DNA from: Trissonchulus latispiculum
Taxonomy: Eukaryota; Nematoda; Enoplea; Enoplida; Ironidae
Reading direction: 5' to 3'
NCBI GenBank assembly: GCA_030248195.1
Contig: JASAND010018114.1
Location: 1 to 64,000 of the forward strand
DNA length: 64,000 bases
Part shown: positions 50,701 to 61,300 of the stretch, one piece after another
How the letters are laid out: the number at the start of each line of letters is the position of its first letter
Position numbering within the stretch: the first letter of the stretch is position 1
The notes under the pieces: generated by a model
Database searches by the model: none
What the model was told of the DNA's origin: nothing
Seen by the model: the letters and a program-made list of their open reading frames with translations, nothing else
Position numbers and translations under genes: made by a program

Positions 50701-51253
50701 ACTCATGTCATCTGAAGTACGTAACTACAAATTTTGGATTCCTTAAGTGTTTATTTTCTTCCTTCCATTTCAAGGTTAATACAAAGGTCCAGATGTCCTA
50801 TAGAAGGATAAAGGCAACGAAAATTTAGTTGTTTAAGGAAAATGGAAAAAATTTGTAGAAATATAGTTCGCCTTTACAACTCTGAAGCAAGTAGGTAGCA
50901 GAAGCGTCATTGACAAACAGTCAGGTAAATAAAAGTTTGAAAAAAAGTTTGAAAATGTTACTTAATTAAATTTACGTACTTAATTAGACAGTTAATTAAC
51001 AAACACTAATTAGGCAGGTAAACAAACTATAGTCTAGCAAACTTAAAGCTAAATACGTAGACAAATACGTAAGTAAAGTAATATAGTCCAATAACACTTT
51101 TAAAAATTTAGTACAATGTTAGAAAGCTAAGCTAAGCTAAAGGGAAAATTGGCCAACAATGACCTTGAGAACATCTGCCTGCATGATTAATGACCTTACC
51201 TGTATGATTAATGACCCTATTCGTCAAGCCAAAGATACATCTGTACAAACTGG

Positions 51254-51465
51254 TCCCATTTGAACTCTCCTATACTACTACGGATTCTAAGGCTAGTTAG
51301 AATATCAAGGTCATAGTTGTTACAAACCATAGGTCGTAAAAAGCTAATTCAATTTAAGGCTAAGGGTATAGAACTTCATTGTGGCTACTAGTGTGTAAAA
51401 GCGCAAAGCCAGTAGAAGCCAGAACTATTAGCTAAGTGCGCTGGAACCCGGGTTTTTATACTACT
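51254..51465. repeat. Element A right terminal inverted repeat
   Basis: Reverse complement of 35828-36039, ending ggtttttatactact at 51465. Confidence 0.95.
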
Positions 51466-52650
51466 TAGAGTGCTAATATCTATACGACGTTATTTCCTGT
51501 AGGGCCGCTGATTTTATACGAATTTTCAAAGTTCGGGAAAAGCGGTTTTTGCTCAAAATCGCTCTGCAAATGTGTAGGTCATTGAACGTTTTGTCCTGTC
51601 CAGAACTAACCCTTTGGTGTAGAAACTTCGCGTTTAGATATTAGCACAGCATATTGCTAGAGCTTTATTTTGCATATAATCAATCCCTATTAGGGCTTTT
51701 CAGTAGCTCACAGTTTTGGTAGCAGAATTTCCTTTTTCTTCAAAAATCGTCATTTTTCGATAATTTCATGTTTGTTGCTTCATAAGTCAGTCAAATCTTA
51801 AGGTATCTCAATTAAATTTGGCATGCTAATAGGCTGGCATAAAACCTACCTGTATGTAAAGTTTCATGCCAATAGCCTGTGTTTATCTCTGGTGACATAC
51901 TACGACATACTACGACAGCATGCGGACACCTATTGGCAAAAAATGTCAAATTTTCAACTTTTTCAAATATAGCCATATTTTATATCAACTTGAAGCTCTC
52001 GATGTCCTGAACATATTATCTTCTTGCACCAAGTCTCCACAATGCAGTATGAGAAAGTTAGAGCGAGTTAAAGTTTGAAGCAAATGACAGCCGGAATAAG
52101 CTTTACCAAATCGTCCAAACGCCCTGTCTCGCTCGTTGCATGGCTTGTCACTGCAATTTATGCGGTAATAAACACCTAGAGGTAAATGCTTTAAATTGAT
52201 GTATTTGTCATGCCACAGTCTCTTGTCATCCTATGTGTACGCGACTTCGAAGCCCTCAGCCAGGCATACTAACGTAAATACTAAATTGTATGGATTTGAA
52301 CTGCAATATCTCTAGACTGGATTGACCCTGGACTCTAAAAATTTGTCTTGTTTTTGGGCACATATGGGGGTATATAATACCCAAAAATGAGCGAAATCGG
52401 TGACTATAAAATTTGGTACCTGGCGACCCCCCCCTTAAGCAAGTGAGCATAGAGCATGTGAGCGTACCCACGCTTTGACCAGTTAATGATTTGTAGAGGA
52501 TCCCTGGGCTCTCTGATTTGTTGGGGAGTTCAGTCGTTAGCAGAGTATGCTTTTTACAATGATAACAGAAACTTTCTTTGTGACATACTCCTATATAATA
52601 TATCATGCACTCTTGCTCCTAGTTACAAAATTACATACAATAGAACTATA
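51466..52650. other. No supported gene; spacer between element A and VPS16
   Basis: AT-rich sequence with short frames only. The segment gaccccccccttaag near 52425-52440 resembles the end of the TTAA fold-back element at 5182-6370, so an unresolved relic of that family may lie here. Confidence 0.5.
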
Positions 52651-52657
52651 TTGTATC

Positions 52658-52663
52658 TTTATT
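52658..52663 (-). terminator. Polyadenylation signal of VPS16
   Basis: AATAAA on minus about 55 bp beyond the VPS16 stop codon. Confidence 0.6.
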
Positions 52664-52716
52664 CAATAAATAATGTTTAACATACAGCAATTTAGTAATA
52701 AACACAGAAAATTCAA

Positions 52717-55700
52717 TCAACGAGCATTATCCAACAATTTCTGCTTCATATTTCCAATCTTTTCGGTTAGACCTCGATTTTGTGGACCACATCTGGTGAG
52801 AACCATGTTCAAACCGTCTTCACTCTTTTGTTCAAAAGCAAGATCGGCAGCCTCATTCAGCATGCTAAGAAAAGTTAAAAACCCGGAAGGTAACTTCCTG
52901 TAACTTTCAGAGTATATATTTTTGCAACTAAAAGGAGACAATAAATTCCATTAAACCTTTTCTGAATAATTGAATAGTTCAAACAACAAACTTGAAGCAA
53001 GGGACGTAACTTGTACATATTATAACCTAAAAAGGGACGTACCCTAATTTTACAAATGCTTTAACTTTGTCCTCAGCAGACAACTTCGGAATGTACTTTT
53101 TGGCTTCGGCACTTTGGTTGTATTTGGCACAAATTTCCACAAATGGCTAAACAATAGCAAACAGAAAATTGATTAAGCAGAACACAAAACAATAATAACA
53201 TGGTAATAACAAATCTATTAAATTTTTTATACATTAAGTCATGGTTTTTTTGTGTTTTTTACTGTGTTTTCGCACACTTTTTCTTAGAAAAACACACTTT
53301 TTCTTAGAAAAACACACTTAAAAACACACCGAAATTTTGAGATTCAGAAGCAAAATTTTACTAATTTCTTTAAAAGTTTTGAACTACAGAAGACCGTTTC
53401 CTGAAAAAATTTTGCGCCTGCGGCGCGCTTGTCTTTTCATTCATTTTTTCAAAACTTTGGCGTCCTACCTCTGTGCTTGTGTCCTTTTTCTTTTGTAATC
53501 CTCTAGTATATGTATAAGTATATATATGGTATATATATACGTACATACTTATTATTATATTAGTTTACCACATTATTTACTTTAAGCTGCAATGCTGCAT
53601 TAAATCTCTAGCACCGTTTCAAAAGAAAATACGGTTTACAAAATCAAAAGGTTCAACTGTTTCCATTGTGGTTTTTTACCGATTTTTAAAAAATTTCCAG
53701 CTCCGCCCCCAGACCCCCCGTTGCAACTACGCTTTTCTTCCTTTTCTTTCGATGATATTGCGCTCATTTCGTCCAAATCGACCATACACGTCAGTATCTA
53801 TTGACTTTTATCGCTAGAACGACAAAAACCAACTAGGAATAGGCTATATGTAGTAAAAATAGTCGTACACATTTAAAACGCGAAAAATCAATTTTTATAA
53901 AAAACACACATTTTCTTAGAAAAACACACTTTTTCTTAGAAAAACACACTGAAAAGCACGGGTCCGAATTTGAAAAAAAACCCTGCATTAAGTACAGCTC
54001 ATGTCAAAGTGCAATTATATATGAATGAGTAGCACGTCATCTGGTGAAAGAGGAAATGTATGCGAAACATCAAAGATGTTAGCAAAATGCAGTTCAAAAT
54101 TTTCTACAAAACAGAGCGAGCTTGCTTTGAAAAATGTGCCGTTAAAATTGTACTTAGAATTAATAGACCTGTATGTTACCACAGATACAACTCTATAACT
54201 ACCAAAAACAATTTGGTTGGGTTGACCTTTACTTGTTATCGCTATTGTTACAGATTACTAAACTGTTGAATAAACAAAATGTGAAACAATCATTATTGTT
54301 TACTTTCACTACTAAAAATCACGAGTAAAATCTACATACTAAAAATCCTATTGGGGATTTCTTATTCTTGGCAAAGGCTTCAAGGTCATCCCATTGCTCT
54401 GACCGACAATACCCCTCAATTTTCCACCACCAATATCTGAAAAATGAACAAACTTCTGCGGACTTCAACAAATGGACCGACTTAGTTACATCCTGACTTA
54501 CAACACTATATTATTACCATTACAGGTTTAACCCTGTTCAAATAAGCATTGATGTATTATACTGTTTGTCCGTAATCTTGAAATCTTTCTTCAGCGATTC
54601 AGCCCGAGAAAATTCACGAATTTCAATCAATTTAATGGTGGTATCACGTAGAGTGAGATCAACCAAAGGCTGGGACAGTTTCTCCTCCAGTTCCTCCTGA
54701 AGGCGAAGCAGTCTGATCTGATCCTGAACCAACGAAGCTGAAAAATGCAAAACAATACAAATACAGTTCCATTTATATATAGATAAATGATTATCATTAA
54801 GACATGGGCTTATTCTACAAGGGGGGGGCGGGGCGGGGGCCCCATAAACACCCTTCCCCAAAATCGTTCCTCTCCCCAAGAAAAGTGGGTCCCCTTTTTG
54901 GTACCAACTTTTTTCCCTGAAAAAATCGCTCAGAATCCAAATTTTCAAAACTTTTCCGGCTTCGCCGGAGGTGTTTAGTCAATTTTTGCCTATGTAAGCA
55001 CTAAATCTGCTCAGTTTTTGGCGATTACTATAACAATAGCGCAATTTTTGACCCCCCAAAATGACTCGCCCCCGAGGGCCCCCAAAGAGCCCCCAAGAAA
55101 AATTCCCTAGAATAAGCCCAGGCACTATAACTGTACAAATAGCATAAAATAGGCACCCATTACTAATAGAAAAGCTGGCGGCTAGAGATTGCTTCAAGAT
55201 ACAATTCGATAAAACATCAGCACACTGGTAATGCAAAATTCACAGCGATTAAAGCTGTCAGATAAATTAGTCTGCTGAAATTGTTAAGATGACAATACTA
55301 AATTATTGCAATACTATAGGGGCTACTTAAAATTGCAAGCAAATTACGCAATCATAGCAATATATACCACAAGCTTCATTCTTGGCATTAGTAAAGCTTC
55401 GTTCTGCCGACCGCAGGGCGTCTAATTCTTCTTTAATTTCAAATACCTGAAGCAACAATATAACACAGTAAAGGTAACAGTCACTAAACAACGAACGCAT
55501 TCACATGCTGCTAGTTTTGTTGTACTCTTGATTTTGTTAAACTAATAAGTGCAAAAACCAGTAAGTAAGCACACACACCAAAAAGAAACTTAAACTGTTT
55601 GTTGAAATGTACTCAATTTGTTTACCGAAGTTGTGGCTGCCTGCTGAAGATAGAAGCAAGCCAATCCTGTATGGTCATCTTCTTGTTCATATAAGGCCTT

Positions 55701-56667
55701 CAGATGCTCAGGGGCCTCTTCACGGCAATACTGAAAAAATCACTATAATATGTAAGACTTTAGATTTTAAACAAAAATTCCAAAAACTCATTACTAAATT
55801 TTAGTTTTTGCCATAAAAAATAAACGATCATTTATGCATACAGTTATCATATTTTATTTATGTGCGCTTGGAGTTCAACAATAAGCAGTCAACCATTAGC
55901 GAACATAGCATGTAGCTAGAGCTGATAACAGAGAGCTTGCCTGTTGACATACACTTATATATTATGTACTCTTGGTATCATGTACCTGCTTATACAAGGC
56001 GAAAGCCATAGGAAATTTCCTGAGAATGAAGTCAAGATCTCCCTTCTTTTCCAAAGAATCTTTCAAATGCAAGATCACAAAATTAACTGAAAAAGGAGAC
56101 AAAGTAATTTAAACACAATTAATGGTTTTGCTAATCTATGTCCAGAGTAACATTAACGTAAGGCAAGAAAAAGGTAAAACTTCTCCACGTCACAGAAAAT
56201 TAGTTCGAATTCCTTCTTTCCTTTAATAATTCAATTCTTAACATATACCAAGTTACTTAATGACACGAGTATGATGCCACCGCGTGCGTATATCCTGTTA
56301 GAGTGAAAACTATGCTGTGCACGCTAACAGTCCTGCCCGTAAACAAATTGGACTTTTGTGGACACAAGATTTAGTGCGACTAGATCTGGGCACAGAAGCT
56401 GGAAACGGCTGTATACTAACACACTGCTTTTATTGTTCGTCTTGCATTATGTACCTAACCAAGAATGGGCAGGCCAAAATGTTTCCGCTTCCATAACATA
56501 AATATTCAATCCCAATTTTTATTTGAGTAAGTGCCGAACCGCTAACGCTGCTACGTACTCAGCTCGGGATCTCCACTTTGAATGGAGCGTTGGAGCGCCT
56601 TTTCATTGTTTCCCAGTCTCATGAAAAGACTGACTTGTCGCCACACCTGAGGTTCACATTCGAGTAG
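52717..56667 (-). CDS. VPS16: VPS16 homologue, C-terminal eight exons (host gene)
   Basis: Exons on minus: 56667-56559, 56086-55986, 55730-55626, 55446-55368, 54737-54563, 54436-54340, 53146-53043, 52864-52717. All have AG acceptors and GT donors, and phases agree at every junction. Encoded blocks match the VPS16 C-terminal domain in order: ECEPQVWRQVSLFMRLGNNE, FVILHLKDSLEKKGDLDF, LYEQEDDHTGLACFY, QIRLLRLQEELEEKL, SQPLVDLTLRDTTIKLIE, YWWWKIEGYCRSEQWDDLE, KNKKSPIGFL, PFVEICAKYNQSAEAKKYIP and a final MLNEAADLAFEQKSEDG. VPS16 is a core subunit of the HOPS and CORVET tethering complexes at endosomes and lysosomes. About 305 of the usual 840 or so residues are here; upstream exons are not seen to 64000, so they lie beyond the window or past a large intron filled with repeats. 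Confidence 0.93.
53240..53980. repeat. AT-rich repeat in a VPS16 intron
   Basis: The block cttagaaaaacacacttttt is present at about 53283-53310 and again at 53890-53950; related sequence (tagaaaaagcactgaaaatc) occurs inside the hAT-like element near 16297-16318 and, inverted, near 56830-56890. Probably a dispersed non-autonomous element. Confidence 0.5.
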
Positions 56668-56945
56668 CTAAAACAAGTACATTGGTAATTCTACACTGCA
56701 AAAGAATTCGTACACTAAGACTACTGACGATAGCAACTGAATTGGAATGAAGATTCAAACGGAATTTCATACCCGCTGATTGGTTTATAGAAACTATAAG
56801 ATAACAGAGAACCAGGGTTTTTTCCAAATTTTACCTGTGCTTTTTAGCGTGTTTTTTAAGAAAATGTGTGTTTTTAAAATCTGTGTTTTCCAGAAATTCT
56901 CTTTTCGCAGTATTAACACGTTTTTAACGGTTTTTACAGCATTTA

Positions 56946-57672
56946 CAAGTAGGAAAAATGCTCCTTGCAGTCGCATGAAAAAGTTAATATGAGCTAAGAT
57001 GGTCAACATTTAACTGTGTCAAGGACAAGATTTAAAATGTTTAATATGAGCCAACATCTAAATAAGTAGAGGACAAGATGTAAACGGCTAATATGAGCCG
57101 CTACGTTTCTCTTGGGCTCATATTGACGCTCATTTAGTTTTTGCTTACTTTTAATCCAACACTGAAATGGCTTGGATGAAAAAAATAACGACGCATAAAC
57201 ATTAATTTTGCAAAGCTGTACGTAAACGTTTTCTTCTCCACCGCTACATCCAAGTATATACACGTTTAAGGCCACCATAGAAGTCAACAAAACGAAACCG
57301 AAGTCCAATCTAATGAAGAAACGAAAATGTGGAACTTACACATGTTGTGAAATCTTGAGAAAAATCACATTTGAAGTTATCATCGCAATCATCACATTAA
57401 TTCAATATATTCCCAAGCCAATCAAATCGTTTATAAACACTGATGCTTATATGCCAACCGTAAACTGTATATATGTTTGCCATTTTAGTCGCGTCAATAG
57501 CCCAAGAGAAACGTAGCGGCTCATATTAGCCGTTTACATCTTGTCCTCTACTTATTTAGATGTTGGCTCATATTAAACATTTTAAATCTTGTCCTTGACA
57601 CAGTTAAATGTTGACCATCATAGCTCATATTAACTTTTTCATGCGACTGCAAGGAGCATTTTTCCTACTTGT
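56946..57672. mobile_element. Fold-back (MITE-like) element with about 200-bp arms
   Basis: The left arm begins acaagtaggaaaaatgctcc; the right arm ends ggagcatttttcctacttgt. The arms (56946-57150 and 57485-57672) pair along their length with repeated oligomers such as ttaatatgagc. The centre is unique and non-coding. No target duplication is obvious. Confidence 0.85.
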
Positions 57673-57736
57673 CCTCCGTCTAGTTTTTGGGAACGCTGCC
57701 ATAACTGTGGCAGCAGCAATCACAAATTCCACCTGT

Positions 57737-58300
57737 GAATTCCCCATGCCCAATAAGCTTTGCATGTAAAATTTCAGACTTTCAGCTATCTCCAGTAGCT
57801 TGAACCATGAACCAGTTGAACCAGATCTGGCCAGCCATGGGTTAGATCAGCGAAGTAGCACCACCAGTGAATTCCCCATGCCCAATAACCTTTGTATGCA
57901 AGATTTCAGCCTTTCAGCTATCTCCAGTAACTTGAGCCAGGACCAGGTTTAACTGTTTAACATTGAACCAGTTGAACCAGATCTGGCCAGCCATGGGTCG
58001 GATCGCCAAAGTAACACCACCGGTGAATTCCCCATGCCCAATAACCTTTGTATGCAAAATTTCAGCCTTCCAACTATCTCCAGTTGCCTGAACCAGGAAC
58101 TGGTTCAACTTTGAACTAGTTGAACCAGATCTGGCCAGCCATGGGTCGGATCACCAAAGTTACACCACCACTGAATTCCCCATGCCCAATAACCTTTGTA
58201 TGCAAAATTTCAGCCTTTCAACTATCTCCAGTAGCTTGAACCAGGAACTGGTTCAATTTTGAACCAGTTGAACCAGATCTGGCCAGCCATGGGTCGGATC
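57737..58300. repeat. 148-bp satellite, left block (about four copies)
   Basis: The unit contains gaattccccatgcccaataa, then tttcagccttccaactatct and a palindromic ggttca/tgaacc cluster. Starts at 57737, 57869, 58025 and 58173. Continues after the retrotransposon at 62714. Confidence 0.92.
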
Positions 58301-58355
58301 TTCTTCTTCTTTCTTCCTGGGTCTTCTGAGATGAATCTCAATATGACTGGATCGG

Positions 58356-61300
58356 CTATAGCCGACCCACATCCCGGAGGAACCCTATCACCTTGGGAGG
58401 GCACCCCGAGAGGACTTCCAGTGACGGGCCGGGGCCGAACCAGCGTTCCCTTGCAGTCTGTTTTGAGGGGCAGTGGAGCAAGAGATGGGACAAGGTTTCT
58501 TCTAGGTCAGGGCAGTTGGGACAATTAGGAGAATCGGCTAGGCCTATACGATGCCGGTAGGCCCGGAGTAGGAGGGAATGGCCCTTGCAGCGGAGTTGCG
58601 ACAGAATGACTCGTTCCCGTCGCGTGAGGCCTGTCTCTAAATGGGGGTCAACTGGTTTAGCACCGACAAAGATTTGTTCAGTGTCGGCCATCCGGGATTG
58701 ATTCAGACGCTTTTCCCTGACAGACCGCTTGACGGCGGCCTTTGCAGTAGTGAAGTCTGTGGGGACACCGGTTTGAGGGTGGGTGGAGGCTTCCTTAGCA
58801 GCACTGTCCGCCAGGTCATTGCCCCGAAGGCCGACGTGACTGGGCACCCACTGAAAGATTAGGAAGTGCCCGCTGTCGCTAAGATCTTTGATGAGTGTCC
58901 AGATCTGTGAGGCGATGCGAAGGTGCTGGGTGAGAGGGCCAGCTCGCAAAGAGCGGATGGCTGACTGTGAGTCCGTACAGAGATGAATTGTGCCGCCGCC
59001 TGTAAGATTTTGCTTAGCCCAGAGCAGTCCCTGGTGGATGGCTACCATTTCTGCCCTATAGCTAGAGCAGAACAGTCCAGCAGGCTGACGAGTGGTTGCC
59101 AGGGTGCTTCCTTTGCTGTCGGTTATGACAGCCCCGCTGCCGCCATTTCTGAAGGAATCCTGGACTGAACCATCTGTCCAGATGGTGATTTTGGGGGTAG
59201 GCAGTAGGCTTAGTGTTTCTATGGCATTGGCTTTCAGTTCCTCAGGGATCCAGCTGTTCTTGGGGGAACAATCCCGGATTAGCTTGTCGTTGAACCGGAC
59301 ATTAGCATCGCGGATGTAGGGTCCGGCTGTTCCAGGGAGAACCAGCATTTCTGGATGCATATCATTTAGGCCGTAGCGTTCTGCCAGCTGTCTTCCCTCG
59401 ACTCTCCAAGAGCCTTGGGTTTTCAGCCTTTGACGGACATCTGCATTCGTTGAATTCCTTCTTGGATTGTCAGCAGGGAGTCGGATGGCCTTTTGGTAGT
59501 TTATGGCAGTCAGTTCTTCCGCTCTCAGGTTCAGCTGTGGCAGGTTCGCTTCCAGATTGAGATATTGGGTTGGTGTGGACTGAAGACAGCCGGTGATCCG
59601 TCTGGCGGCAGAGTTCTGGATGCACTCCAGCTTCTCGCGCCAGCTGCTAGGAGTAGACGAATACCATGAGCCCATTCCGTATTCCAGTAGGGCTCTGATG
59701 TAGGAGATGTAGAGAGTCCTTAGGTCTTCCTTACAGGGACCCCAGCTTCTGTGACTGACAGCTCCCAGCACAGCCAGTCTAGACCGGCATCGGTCTTTCA
59801 GTCCTCGTATGTGCTGGCCAAAATTCAGCTTCCAGTCAAATGTGATTCCGAGGAAAGTAGGGTTAGGGTCGTGAGGCAGAGTTCTTCCGTGTAGCGTTAA
59901 GTTGGGCACGTACTTGGACTGGCTGTTCTGCGTCGTGAAGATACATGACTGGCACTTGTCCACATTGAGGTAGAGGCGCCACTTTTTAGACCAGTCTTCA
60001 ATGGTCCGAAGAGCATCTTGTAGCTTTCTTTCAGCTACTTTGATGTCTGGATCTGAGCACCAAAGAGCCAGGTCATCAGCGTAGATGCTGGCTTCCACAT
60101 CGGCAGGCAGTTGATGTAGGATATCGTTGATGAAGACAATGAAGAGGGTCGGTGATAGGACCGCACCTTGGGGGACACCTTGCCAGAAGATTTTTTGCCG
60201 TGCCGAACTGCCGTTGTACCGGACACTACCCTTTCGGTCAGAGAGAAATTCATGGATCCATTTACTGCAGCACACAGGCACTCCGCATGATCTGAGTTTC
60301 ACTAAAAGAGCCGGTCTGAGGACTGTATCGAAGGCACGAGCAAAGTCTATCAGTGCCAGTACAGTTCTTTTGGCCGGTCTGTGCTGGAACCCGTCGACAA
60401 TGGACTGGATCATTTTGGCAATTTGGTCTTCGGTTCCTCTGAGACTTCGGAAGCCTGCTTGCCTTGGGTCCAGTGCGCCTGTTGATTCCAGATGGTATTG
60501 GAGACGGGCCTGAACCAGGCGTTCCATAAGCTTGGCTATGGAACTTGTGAGGCTCACTGGTCTATAGGAGGAGATGGCTGATGTCGGCTTCCCCTTCTTT
60601 AGGATCGGGATAATGCAGGCTTTCTTCCAGCTGTGAGGGATTTTTTTAGTCTTCCATGACGCATTGAACAGGGCAAGCAGGTAGGCACGCCCTTCCGCAG
60701 GGAGATTCATTATCATTTCATTTGAGATCTCGTCTGGCCCAGGGCTTTTGTTCTTCTTCAGCTGGCTGATCGCTTGTTCCAGTTCAAGCATTGTATATGC
60801 ATTGCACCAGATGGATGACTGATTGGCCTCACAGTCGCAGCATTTGTTGAGAGCCCTTCTATTTTCCGTCATCATATTTCGATCCGATCTCAGGAGCTTG
60901 ACGTAGCTCACCTTTGCATATTCTTTGGTGAAAGCTTTCGCTTTCTGCTGATCGGTTGCCAGGATTTTTCCTCCATATTCCATTGTACAATCCTGGGTTC
61001 CAGCAGCTTTCTTACCATCCAACCTGTGAATGGTGTTCCAGACTTTCTTCGGGTCCGTTCGGACAGACAGAGAGCTTGCAAAGTCCTGCCAGCTCTGACG
61101 CTTCAGTCTACTGATTAGCTCAACTGCCTCTCTTCGTCGCTGAGTCAGTTCAGGTTTTAAGGCAGGATCTATTTCAGCTCTTCTTCTGGCCTCTCTGCAT
61201 CGTTTGACTGCTGCTTCCGCTTCTGGGCACCACCACGGCACCAGGGTGCCAGGTTTTTGAATCGGAATGCTGCGCCTCGCAGCGTTCAGAATGGCCTGGT

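Larger units (their letters stand above)
35828..51465 (-). mobile_element. Element A: near-complete Polinton/Maverick (adintovirus-like), 15.6 kb
   Basis: Bounded by 212-bp terminal inverted repeats beginning agtagtataaaaacccggg. Minus-strand genes: DNA polymerase, a small secreted protein, adenain-like protease, capsid, core-type protein, two minor-capsid-like paralogues, integrase, a conserved core protein, a small basic protein, packaging ATPase, a small acidic-tailed protein and a membrane protein. Plus-strand genes: TBP-like factor and an unknown. A spliced CARD-like gene lies on minus in the right arm. Flanking hexamers ctaggt and tagagt match only partly, perhaps because the left flank is poor sequence. 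Neighbouring genes overlap by 4 to 32 bp, a virus-like economy. Confidence 0.93.

Noticed and set aside
50319..50746. Repetitive short coding frames
   Set aside because: Frames follow a tandem repeat and carry no domain.
57003..57308. 101-codon frame in the fold-back element
   Set aside because: Lies within hairpin sequence and has no recognisable domain.
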